The position numbers and the translations under genes are program-made. From positions 1 through 64,000 of the forward strand of contig DFZN01000059.1 in the NCBI GenBank assembly GCA_002382735.1: a stretch of 64,000 bases of DNA, read 5' to 3'. Origin of the DNA: a bacterium UBP11_UBA4055 (lineage in GTDB: Bacteria > UBA4055). Below, piece by piece: positions 26,835 through 34,526 of the stretch. The notes under the pieces were generated by a model. That model saw nothing but the letters and a program-made list of their open reading frames with translations. It was not told the DNA's origin and ran no database searches. Each line of letters begins with the position of its first letter. The stretch's first letter is position 1.

Positions 26835-27425
26835 ATGGTTCACAGCAGGAGAGTCTCAAAAAAATGCTCGGTTTGCAGGCTGTTCAAAAGCATCTGCGTA
26901 TGCGGGGATATTACGAAATTCGGCTTGAAAACGCGAGTCACGCTCCTGATGCATGTAAAAGAGATCAACAGATCTACCAATACCGGAAAGATCGCGGAAC
27001 TCATGCTGACGAACTCGAAAACAGTGATCGTGGGTGCACCGGAAGGTAAACTTGAACAGTCTGATATAATTTCTGAAGGCTATGAGAATGTCGTACTTTT
27101 TCCCCACACCTCGAACATCTTGGACGATTCTTTCATCTCGAAGCTCGACAGACCTCTAAATCTGATCGTGCCGGACGGGAATTATCATCAGGCGGTCAAG
27201 ATGACCCGGTCTGGTCTTTTGTCGGGCATAAAAAGAGTCAGGCTGCCGTCGGGACAGAAGGGCGAATACGGGCTGAGAGATTCAAAAGACCCTGAAAAAG
27301 TTTCAACTATTGAAGCAGTGATAAAAGCTCTGGAGATACTCGGTGATATTCAGGCTGCCGGATCTATGACTGACATTTTCCGCAAAATGGTCGAAGGGTT
27401 CAATGCCCGCAACGGCAGGCTCTAA
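26835..27425 (+). CDS. DTW-domain protein, probable tRNA-uridine aminocarboxypropyltransferase
   Basis: The family adds a 3-amino-3-carboxypropyl group from SAM to uridine in tRNA (established for TapT/TuaA). Zinc cysteines CSVCRLFKSICVCG near the start, MHVKEINRSTNTGK, and the C-terminal GLRDSKDPEKVSTIEAV motif are typical. The DxTW motif itself is altered: IVPDGNYHQAVKM stands where DGTW is usual, so Thr-Trp became Asn-Tyr. 196 aa. The gene stands alone on the plus strand between the ruined restriction locus and the convergent malic enzyme. Confidence 0.85.
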   Translation: MVHSRRVSKKCSVCRLFKSICVCGDITKFGLKTRVTLLMHVKEINRSTNTGKIAELMLTNSKTVIVGAPEGKLEQSDIISEGYENVVLFPHTSNILDDSFISKLDRPLNLIVPDGNYHQAVKMTRSGLLSGIKRVRLPSGQKGEYGLRDSKDPEKVSTIEAVIKALEILGDIQAAGSMTDIFRKMVEGFNARNGRL

Positions 27426-27431
27426 TAAATT

Positions 27432-28886
27432 TTATTTTATCCTTTCTAATGCACGGGCTAAAGCCTGTTGAAGCATGGATTCTTCGGGTTGTTTGATGAA
27501 ACCGTTCTTCATCAGTGAATCCGTCAGGTTCCTTGAATATTCTATATCGGCTTTAGCCTTGTCGTAGGCTTCCTGCCATGTCAGTTTTATTCTGGCGACC
27601 CCATCCTTTATCGCCTGTACTGCTACATCGGCAGCTTCTATAGGGAACACATCAGCCTCGTCCATGGTCGGAACTATATTTTCTGGATTGATACCTCTTT
27701 TTTCAGCGTAATCTGCAAGAGAATGAGCAGCGGCTATGGCCATATTGTCCGTTATCTTTTTTGCTCTGACAAGAAGCGCTCCCTTTAGAATTCCGGGAAA
27801 TCCGATCGAATTATTCACCTGATTCGGAAAATCTCCCCTTCCCGTAGCTACGATAAAAGCTCCCGCCTCTTTTGCCGCATAAGGATATATCTCAGGGATC
27901 GGATTGGCGCAGGTAAACACTATCGCTTTTTCAGCCATCGAAGCGATCCACTCTTTTTTAACGGTATCGGGTCCGGGAGTGGAAAGAGCGATAAGGACAT
28001 CCGCACCCTTCATAGCCTCTTCTATAGTTATAATCTGATCTTTGTTAGTAGTCTGACAGAGCTCCCACTTCCGGTTGTACCTCGTGTCGGCTTCGATGTC
28101 GGCGCGGCCTTTGTTGAGCGACCCGCGCGAGTCAAAGATGACCATCTTTTCCAAATCACCGCCGTCCGCAGCTATCAGGCGCGCTATTGTCGTGTTCGAG
28201 GCGCCGGCGCCGAGAAGAACGATCCTCACGCCGCCTATCTTTTTCCCGGCGAGCTTGAGCGCATTGATAAGACCCGCAAGGGTAACGCTCGCCGTGCCCT
28301 GTGCGTCGTCGTGCCAGACGGGAATGTCGCATTCTTCGCGGAGAACATCGAGTACCTTGAAGCAGTTGGGCTGGGAAATATCCTCAAGATTTACCGCACC
28401 GAAAGAATGCTGGACCATCTTGACGAACTCGATGATCTTGTACGGATCGTTCTTCCCCGCTATGTCCCTGCTGTCAATGCAGAGGGGCACGGCGTCCACT
28501 CCGCCCAGATATTTCATGAGGAACGCCTTCCCTTCCATGACACCGAGACCTCCGGGCGGAGTGCAGTCGCCGTCGCCGAGAACGCGCGTGGAGTCCGACA
28601 CCACCGCGACGAGATTACCCCTGTTGGACAGCTCGAAGGAAGAGTCATTGCCGTCCCTGATGTCCGTTGATATCTTTGATACTCCGGGCGTATAGTAAAC
28701 ATTGAACCAGTTGAAGCCGAAAACGCCGGCCTTGGGTACGGTCTGGATCTTTCCCTGATAGAATTTGTGGGCAGATAATGACAGTTCCTTCAGAAATACT
28801 GTTTTCGCAGCAGCGATCTGCTCCTCTGTAAAATCATCGGGGAACGCCCTGTCAAGATTTGAAAGGTCAAGTTTTATTTTTTCCAT
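27432..28886 (-). CDS. Malic enzyme (oxaloacetate-decarboxylating malate dehydrogenase)
   Basis: Oxidatively decarboxylates malate to pyruvate and CO2 with NAD(P)+. YYTPGVSKIS contains the catalytic Tyr, NLEDISQPNCFKVLD and VWHDDAQGTASV the divalent-metal ligands, and LLGAGASNTTIARL the dinucleotide site. The start was set at MEKIKLDLS (28886), preceded by AAGGAG; a 19-residue upstream extension reads through the fumarase gene. The first 13 bases overlap the end of the fumarase beta gene, so the two are translationally coupled: fumarate to malate to pyruvate. 484 aa. Confidence 0.94.
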   Translation of the reverse strand: MEKIKLDLSNLDRAFPDDFTEEQIAAAKTVFLKELSLSAHKFYQGKIQTVPKAGVFGFNWFNVYYTPGVSKISTDIRDGNDSSFELSNRGNLVAVVSDSTRVLGDGDCTPPGGLGVMEGKAFLMKYLGGVDAVPLCIDSRDIAGKNDPYKIIEFVKMVQHSFGAVNLEDISQPNCFKVLDVLREECDIPVWHDDAQGTASVTLAGLINALKLAGKKIGGVRIVLLGAGASNTTIARLIAADGGDLEKMVIFDSRGSLNKGRADIEADTRYNRKWELCQTTNKDQIITIEEAMKGADVLIALSTPGPDTVKKEWIASMAEKAIVFTCANPIPEIYPYAAKEAGAFIVATGRGDFPNQVNNSIGFPGILKGALLVRAKKITDNMAIAAAHSLADYAEKRGINPENIVPTMDEADVFPIEAADVAVQAIKDGVARIKLTWQEAYDKAKADIEYSRNLTDSLMKNGFIKQPEESMLQQALARALERIK

Positions 28887-29425
28887 TTTTCCACTCCTTC
28901 CGTAAATATGTCGTTCCCGTAAATGTCGTTCGCGACAATGCACGGAAAATTTTCAACTTCGAGCTTTCTGACAGCTTCATGACCGAGTTCTTCAAAAGCA
29001 ATAACTTCGCTGGACTTTACTGATCTCGAAATAACCACTGCCGCGCCGCCGACCGCTACAAGATAAACAGCTCTCCTTCTGACCATCGATTCGACCACGG
29101 ATTTATCCCTTGGGCCTTTTCCGATCGTTGCTTTCAATCCCTTTTCGAGAAGCTGCGGCGTGTAGGTGTCCATTCTGTAGCTCGAAGTCGGCCCTGCCGA
29201 GCCGATCGGTTTCCCTTCCGGTGCAGGAGCCGGTCCTGTATAATAAATTATCTGACCTTTAAGTTCAAAAGGCAGAGGTTCATCTTTTATGATCTTGTAT
29301 ATAAATCTCTTGTGAGCCTCGTCGCGCATCGCATAAACCGTTCCGGTAATAAAGACCCTGTCGCCTGTCCTCATGCTTGTAATGTCTTTGAGTTTTAATG
29401 GAGTATTTATGTAATGCGTTTTCAT
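28874..29425 (-). CDS. fumB: Class I fumarate hydratase, beta (C-terminal) subunit
   Basis: Small subunit of the oxygen-sensitive Fe-S fumarase/tartrate dehydratase family, 183 aa. The swivelling-domain motif IGSAGPTSSYRMDTYTP and the IGKGPRDKSVVESM segment are diagnostic. The partner alpha gene lies 10 bases upstream. L-tartrate dehydratase is an alternative reading of the family, but the coupling to malic enzyme favours fumarase. Confidence 0.9.
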   Translation of the reverse strand: MKTHYINTPLKLKDITSMRTGDRVFITGTVYAMRDEAHKRFIYKIIKDEPLPFELKGQIIYYTGPAPAPEGKPIGSAGPTSSYRMDTYTPQLLEKGLKATIGKGPRDKSVVESMVRRRAVYLVAVGGAAVVISRSVKSSEVIAFEELGHEAVRKLEVENFPCIVANDIYGNDIFTEGVEKWKK

Positions 29426-29435
29426 TTTGCTTACC

Positions 29436-30284
29436 TTAAAGCGTTACCGTTCTGTGACGGTTGGCGTGGCACTGGATGTTAACGGCTACAGGCAGGCAGG
29501 CTATATGGCACGGCTCGACGAGGATGTGCACAGCAAGAGCGGTCACATTTCCGCCCAGCCCCTGAGGGCCTATTCCCGTCCGGTTGATATCTTCTAAGAT
29601 ATCGCTTTCGACCTTGGCCCAGTTCCTGTCGGTGCTCGGTTTGCCTATGTCTCTCAGTAGTGCAATCTTTGAAAGTATCGCGCTCCTTTCAAGATTTCCG
29701 CCTACGCCGATCCCCACGATTATGGGCGGGCAGGGTTTTCCGCCGCCCAAAACAACTTTCTCGAGAACGAATTTTTTTATCTCTTTAAGGCCGTCCGAAG
29801 CTCTGAGCATCCTGACTTCGCTCATGTTCTCGGCTCCGCTGCCTTTCGGCATCATCGTGATCTCCAGCTTTTTCCCCGATACTATCCTTGTATGTATCAC
29901 AGCGGGAGTATTGTCTTTAGTGTTTATCCTCTTGAAAACAGGGTCTTTTATCAGGGACTTTCTCAGACAACCTTCGGAATAGCCCTGCCTGACCCCTTCG
30001 TTAAGGGCTTCGTAGAAATTCCCTCCCGTTATGTGAACATCCTGACCGATCCTGACAAACAGGACCGCGACGCCGGTATCCTGACAGACGGCCATTCTCT
30101 CCTTTGCCGCCAGATCGTAATTCTCCAGTATTACCGAAAGGATCTCTTTTCCTGTTTCCGATTCTTCGATCTCAGAAAATTTTCTGATGCTGTCTTTGAG
30201 GTCTTCACCTACAAAATAATTGGCATCCATGCAGAGTTTTTTTACAGCGGCCGTTACTTCTCTGGATTTGATCTCTCTTCTCAC
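29436..30284 (-). CDS. fumA: Class I fumarate hydratase, alpha (N-terminal) subunit
   Basis: Carries the 4Fe-4S ligands: Cys in MAVCQDTGVAV, GGGKPCPPIIVGIGVGG and EPCHIACLPVAVNIQCHANR. It is 282 aa, the usual alpha size, and works with the beta subunit to interconvert fumarate and malate in the cytosol. Enzymes of this class are favoured in anaerobes because the cluster is oxygen-labile. The start ATG overlaps the stop of the EamA transporter gene (4 bases). Confidence 0.92.
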   Translation of the reverse strand: MRREIKSREVTAAVKKLCMDANYFVGEDLKDSIRKFSEIEESETGKEILSVILENYDLAAKERMAVCQDTGVAVLFVRIGQDVHITGGNFYEALNEGVRQGYSEGCLRKSLIKDPVFKRINTKDNTPAVIHTRIVSGKKLEITMMPKGSGAENMSEVRMLRASDGLKEIKKFVLEKVVLGGGKPCPPIIVGIGVGGNLERSAILSKIALLRDIGKPSTDRNWAKVESDILEDINRTGIGPQGLGGNVTALAVHILVEPCHIACLPVAVNIQCHANRHRTVTL

Positions 30285-31162
30285 AGAACTTTCCCCGTAT
30301 TCTTTTTTCTCATTATGAGCCAGCTTCCCGCCGAAGAAAGCAGAAGACCGGCGAACAGGTTCGGCCTTATCTCTTCAGACAGAAAAACCACCGCGAATAT
30401 AGTCGCGACGGCGGGTTTGAACAAAAATACGAGAGACGAGGCTACAGGCCCTATTTTTTTAATGGCGGTAAGGAATGTGATATAGCTGATTGCCGTTACG
30501 AATATTCCAAGATAAAGCAGTTTAATTATCCTTACACCTGAATCGAACAGCTCGGGAGAAATGTTCAAAGACCCCGATATAAATAAATACAAAGCGATGA
30601 AAGCCGTACCGAACGCGAAAGAATAAATGTTCACGATTATAGGTCTCCGTTCTCTTACCGCTCTTTTATTAATGATCGTGAAGAATGCGAAGGAAACTGC
30701 TCCCGCCAGTGCGAAAAGCGAACCCTTTTCTATAACAAAACTGCTGAAATCCTTTATCACGACCGCTGCAATTCCAAGTATCCCGAGTATAAAACCTGCA
30801 GTTCTCCTGAAGGATATCGTTTCGTGTTTTCTTATCAGAGAAAGTATGTAAACAAATATAGGATTAGATGAGATTATCAATGCCACGACTGCCGGCTCCC
30901 CATATTTGATGGCGTATTGAAGCATGGTCATCGAAAAAAAGATATTTATGAACCCCAGTAAAGCGAAAAGCGAATAATCTTTATATTTAAGACCCTTAAG
31001 ATCTTTTGCCGCACCTGTAAAAAAGGCATAGATCAATAGGCCTATAAGCCCGATGAAGAACCTGAAGAAAGTCATCTCGAACGGCCCCAGGTAACTCATG
31101 AGATCCTTCGACACGACTTCTATCGAACTGAAGAATATTAAGGTTACAAGAAAATAGAACAA
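30281..31162 (-). CDS. EamA/DMT-family transporter
   Basis: 293 aa with ten hydrophobic segments in two repeats of the EamA type; the second half includes YLGIFVTAISYITFLTAIKKIGPVASSLVFLFKPAVA, here quoted by its ends YLGIFV and FKPAVA. Inner-membrane exporter or permease of small metabolites. It is the first gene of a run into fumarase and malic enzyme, so a C4-dicarboxylate or amino acid is a possible cargo (inference only). Confidence 0.88.
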   Translation of the reverse strand: MFYFLVTLIFFSSIEVVSKDLMSYLGPFEMTFFRFFIGLIGLLIYAFFTGAAKDLKGLKYKDYSLFALLGFINIFFSMTMLQYAIKYGEPAVVALIISSNPIFVYILSLIRKHETISFRRTAGFILGILGIAAVVIKDFSSFVIEKGSLFALAGAVSFAFFTIINKRAVRERRPIIVNIYSFAFGTAFIALYLFISGSLNISPELFDSGVRIIKLLYLGIFVTAISYITFLTAIKKIGPVASSLVFLFKPAVATIFAVVFLSEEIRPNLFAGLLLSSAGSWLIMRKKNTGKVL

Positions 31163-31280
31163 TTAATACCTCTTGAAAATTAAACCTTAAAAGTAATACA
31201 AAAAAACATATAATTCAATTTCTTTATTTACGAAAAAAACTTATATTAACGGGAGAATAAAACACAAAAAGGAGGACTTT

Positions 31281-32180
31281 ATGGCAGTCAGCGGATTTAA
31301 ACAATTCAAGGTAGCACTCATTGTTCTGGTAGTACTGATAGTTGTACTTTTCGGTAAAAGATTTTTTATCAGTATAGAAGCGGGGCATGTCGGTGTCGCC
31401 ACTCTATTCGGTGAAGTTCAGGAAAAAGTATATGATGAAGGACTTAACATACCCGTTAACCCTCTTTACAGGTGGAATATATACGATGTGAGGGAAAAAA
31501 CTCACCTTGAACAGGCACAGGTACCTACACAGGACCAGCTGCAGACAAGCGTCGATGTGAGCGTTCAGTTCAGGCTCATGGCTGAAAGTACTCCGGAAAT
31601 TATGAGGTCTACCGGTCAGTTCGAGGATGTTCTGAGGATACATATCGTACCGAAGCTTCGTTCGATCATAAGGGAGCAGGGAAAATCAATCAAAAGAGCT
31701 GAAGACTTTTTTACGGACGAGACCCAGACATTTCTTGAAACATCTCTTCTGTCCGGCCTCAGAGAATATCTTGAGCCAAAAGGAGTTGAGGTAAGCGCAG
31801 TGCTTATAAGGGATATCACCCTTCCAAAGTTCATTACGATAGCGATAGAGAAGAAAAAGGAAAGAGAACAGGAAGTAGAAAAACAGAAAGCAGAGCTCGA
31901 AAGATTCAAGACCGAGCAGCAGCAGAAGATCGCTCAGGCGGAAGCGGAAAGAACAGCTGCTTCAATGGACGCTGAAAAGATCATACTTCTGGCAGATGCC
32001 GAAGCCTACAGGATCTCCGCAATAAATAAATCAATAGCCAATAACACCAATTACATCAAACTTCAGGCTCTCGAAGCTTTAAAGGCGATCTCTAAAGACG
32101 ACAATGCTAAAATTTATTTCCTGAACGGGGACAGTCCCAACCCGCTCCCTTTGATGAACATCGGCGATACAAAAAAATGA
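31281..32180 (+). CDS. SPFH/prohibitin-family membrane protein
   Basis: An N-terminal transmembrane helix (residues ~10-28) precedes a band-7 domain (ISIEAGHVGVATLFGEVQEK...FKSQ-like VSVQFRLM) and a long charged coiled-coil (EKKKEREQEVEKQKAELERF). Proteins of this type form large rings at the inner membrane and protect or scaffold membrane proteases such as FtsH (family knowledge). 299 aa. AAAAGGAGG precedes the ATG. The last 4 bases overlap the PspC gene. Confidence 0.9.
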   Translation: MAVSGFKQFKVALIVLVVLIVVLFGKRFFISIEAGHVGVATLFGEVQEKVYDEGLNIPVNPLYRWNIYDVREKTHLEQAQVPTQDQLQTSVDVSVQFRLMAESTPEIMRSTGQFEDVLRIHIVPKLRSIIREQGKSIKRAEDFFTDETQTFLETSLLSGLREYLEPKGVEVSAVLIRDITLPKFITIAIEKKKEREQEVEKQKAELERFKTEQQQKIAQAEAERTAASMDAEKIILLADAEAYRISAINKSIANNTNYIKLQALEALKAISKDDNAKIYFLNGDSPNPLPLMNIGDTKK

Positions 32181-32365
32181 GACTGACAAAATCTAAAAAG
32201 AACTCAATGCTCTTCGGAGTATGCGGCGGAATAGCGGAATGGCTCGACTGGGATCCGACCGTGGTAAGGATAGGTTATGTTCTGGCATCGATATTCAGTG
32301 CGGCTTTTCCAGGCATTCTGATATATATACTGCTGATATTCATTATGCCCGAGTCGGACGAATAA
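32177..32365 (+). CDS. PspC-domain small membrane protein
   Basis: 62 aa, with the PspC core SMLFGVCGGIAEWLDWDPTVVR followed by a hydrophobic segment and an acidic tail, here recognised by GVCGGIAEW. PspC-type proteins sense or relieve envelope stress. The ATGA overlap with the SPFH gene implies coupled expression, which makes a joint membrane-stress unit likely (inference). Confidence 0.9.
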   Translation: MRLTKSKKNSMLFGVCGGIAEWLDWDPTVVRIGYVLASIFSAAFPGILIYILLIFIMPESDE

Positions 32366-32404
32366 CATACGGGTTTCTCACATATATTATAATTAAATAA
32401 TTTC

Positions 32405-32435
32405 TTGACTAAAACCGTCAAAAAAATTATTTTTG
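32405..32435 (+). promoter_or_regulatory. Possible Bacteroidota-type promoter of ptb-buk
   Basis: TTG at 32405 and TATTTTTG at 32428-32435 are 20 bases apart. This matches the Bacteroidota -33 TTG / -7 TAnnTTTG pattern. The sequence is AT-rich, so a chance match is quite possible. Confidence 0.35.
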
Positions 32436-32472
32436 GTAACTTTATCGGAATAATTATTTAACGGAGCCTGAA

Positions 32473-33378
32473 ATGCCTATCACAAAACTTGAACAGATGT
32501 TCGAGATCCTCAAATCAAAACCAAAGAAAAGACTTGTCGCGGCATATGCTGTTGATGCTCACACGATCGAAGCAGTTAATGCTGCAGTTGAACTTGGAAT
32601 AATCGAAGCGACTCTAGTCGGAACCCGCGCAGAAATAGAAAAAGTCTGCAAATCTGAAGGAATTGATGTCAACAAATTCCGGATAGTAGAAGAAAGCGAT
32701 GAGATGAAAGCGACCATGAAAGCAGTTTCTCTGATAAACGAGGGAAAAGCAGATTTTATAATGAAAGGCCTGGTCAGCTCTGATAAATACATGAGAGCGA
32801 TCCTCAACAAGGAACAGGGACTTCTGCCTCCAAAAGCTATTTTGAGCCATGTAACAGTTATCGAAGTCCCGACTTACCATAAGCTTATAACGGTAGGCGA
32901 TGTGGCTATTATTCCCGCTCCCGACCTGTCCCAAAAGGTCGCGATCACGAACTATGTCATAAATACGGCTCACGCTCTTGGGATTGAGAAACCTAAGGTC
33001 GCTATGATCGCTGCCACCGAGCAGATGTCGGTCGGTATGCCGGCGGTCGTTGATGCGGCGATAATATCAAAAATGTGCGACCGCGGTCAGATAAAGAATG
33101 CTTTAGTTGATGGTCCTTTGGCGCTTGATGTGGCTCTTGACGAGGAGAGCGTTAAGATCAAAAAACTGGTGAGTTCTGTAGCAGGCGATGCCGACTGCCT
33201 GGTTTTCCCGAACATCGAGTCCGGAAATGTGTTCTTCAAGACCTGCACCAAACTTGCCGGAGGCGAACTTGCCGCACTGGTAGTCGGAGCTAAATGCCCC
33301 GCAGTTCTTACATCGAGAGGCGACAGCGCAAAGACAAAGACATATTCTATCGCGCTTGCATGCATGATGGTGAAATAA
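32473..33378 (+). CDS. ptb: Phosphate butyryltransferase
   Basis: Converts butyryl-CoA and phosphate to butyryl phosphate. The protein has the PTA/PTB fold: MKGLVSSDKYMRAIL, then ILSHVTVIEVPTYHKL, and the C-terminal GPLALDVALD and LVVGAKCPAVLTSRGDSA motifs typical of Ptb rather than Pta. 301 aa is the family length. butyrate kinase follows after 26 bases, so the pair makes ATP from butyryl-CoA. No other butyrate-path gene is in the window, so branched-chain acyl-CoA is also a possible substrate. Confidence 0.93.
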   Translation: MPITKLEQMFEILKSKPKKRLVAAYAVDAHTIEAVNAAVELGIIEATLVGTRAEIEKVCKSEGIDVNKFRIVEESDEMKATMKAVSLINEGKADFIMKGLVSSDKYMRAILNKEQGLLPPKAILSHVTVIEVPTYHKLITVGDVAIIPAPDLSQKVAITNYVINTAHALGIEKPKVAMIAATEQMSVGMPAVVDAAIISKMCDRGQIKNALVDGPLALDVALDEESVKIKKLVSSVAGDADCLVFPNIESGNVFFKTCTKLAGGELAALVVGAKCPAVLTSRGDSAKTKTYSIALACMMVK

Positions 33379-33404
33379 ATTTGAAAATAAATAAGGGAGA
33401 GGAA

Positions 33405-34481
33405 ATGCAAATTAACAGGATCCTGGCAATAAACCCGGGCTCAACATCAACAAAGATCGCAGTTTATGACGGTGAAAAACTCGTGTTTCTGAAAAATATC
33501 AAGCACTCAGTGGATGATCTCGCGCCTTTCAAAAAAATTATTGACCAGTATGATTTCAGAAAAGAAGTGATACTTAAAGAGCTCAAGGACGCAGAAATTG
33601 AATTGGATAAGATCAAGATCGTGGTCGGCAGAGGCGGACTGGTCAAACCTGTGCCCTCGGGAGTTTTCAAAGTGAACGAGCAGATGAAAGCGGATATAAA
33701 GAGCAGCAACAAGGACCACGCTTCGAATCTCGGATGTTTCATAGCGGAAGATATTGCCCGGTCACTTAAGAACGGAGCCATAGCCGTAATAGCCGATCCG
33801 GTAGTTGTTGATGAGTTGGACGATGTTGCAAGAATAGCCGGCCATCCTCTGTTTAAAAGAGTGTCAATATTTCACGCCCTGAACCAGAAAGCCGTAGCAA
33901 GAAGATATGCTAAGAGCGTGAACAAAAAATACGAAGAAGTGAATGTGATCGTCGCACACCTCGGCGGAGGAATTTCGGTAGGCGCGCACAGAAAAGGAAG
34001 GGTAGTCGATGTGAACCAGGCTCTTGACGGCGAAGGACCTTTCAGCCCAGAAAGAAGCGGGACACTTCCCGCCGGCGATGTCTGCGCAATGGCTTTCAGC
34101 GGAAAATACACTCATGAGGAAATGAAGCTGATGTTCAAGGGCAAAGGCGGATTCGCGGCATATCTCGGTACAAATGATGCCTATGAAGTGGAAAAAAGAT
34201 GCCTCGCAGGAGACAAAGAAGCAATAAAGATACATGACGCTCTGGTCTATCAGGTCGCAAAATCCATCGGAGAACTTTCAACTGTACTTAAAGGTGAAGT
34301 TGACGCCATCATTCTTACGGGCGGGATAGCTTTTAACCCCGATTTCAACAAACAGATCGAGGAAAGAACTGCTTGGATCGCTCCGGTAGTCGTTTATCCC
34401 GGAGAAGATGAAATGGGCGCTCTTGCAAGTAACGGGCTGATGGTCATCAATAAAGAAGTGGAACCTATTGACTATAAATGA
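33405..34481 (+). CDS. buk: Butyrate kinase
   Basis: ASKHA-fold acetokinase-family enzyme making ATP and butyrate from butyryl phosphate. ILAINPGSTSTKIAVYD is the phosphate-1 motif, VNQALDGEGPFSPERSGTLP the substrate loop and ILTGGIAFN the adenosine motif. The start was set at the ATG at 33405 preceded by GGGAGAGG, giving 358 aa, the usual Buk size; an upstream frame extension overlaps ptb. A strong terminator follows 20 bases after the stop. Confidence 0.95.
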   Translation: MQINRILAINPGSTSTKIAVYDGEKLVFLKNIKHSVDDLAPFKKIIDQYDFRKEVILKELKDAEIELDKIKIVVGRGGLVKPVPSGVFKVNEQMKADIKSSNKDHASNLGCFIAEDIARSLKNGAIAVIADPVVVDELDDVARIAGHPLFKRVSIFHALNQKAVARRYAKSVNKKYEEVNVIVAHLGGGISVGAHRKGRVVDVNQALDGEGPFSPERSGTLPAGDVCAMAFSGKYTHEEMKLMFKGKGGFAAYLGTNDAYEVEKRCLAGDKEAIKIHDALVYQVAKSIGELSTVLKGEVDAIILTGGIAFNPDFNKQIEERTAWIAPVVVYPGEDEMGALASNGLMVINKEVEPIDYK

Positions 34482-34502
34482 TTTTAAGATCAGACTTTTT
34501 AT

Positions 34503-34525
34503 GCCCCGGAATCCGGGGCTTTTTT
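34503..34525 (+). terminator. Intrinsic terminator of ptb-buk
   Basis: GCCCCGG, loop AAT, CCGGGGC, then six T. It lies between the convergent buk and giant TPR-CHAT genes. The T tract is on the plus-strand side. Confidence 0.9.
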
Positions 34526-34526
34526 A

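Noticed and set aside
28075..28695. 206-codon open frame opposite malic enzyme
   Set aside because: Lies wholly inside the malic enzyme gene, with no family resemblance; antisense shadow.
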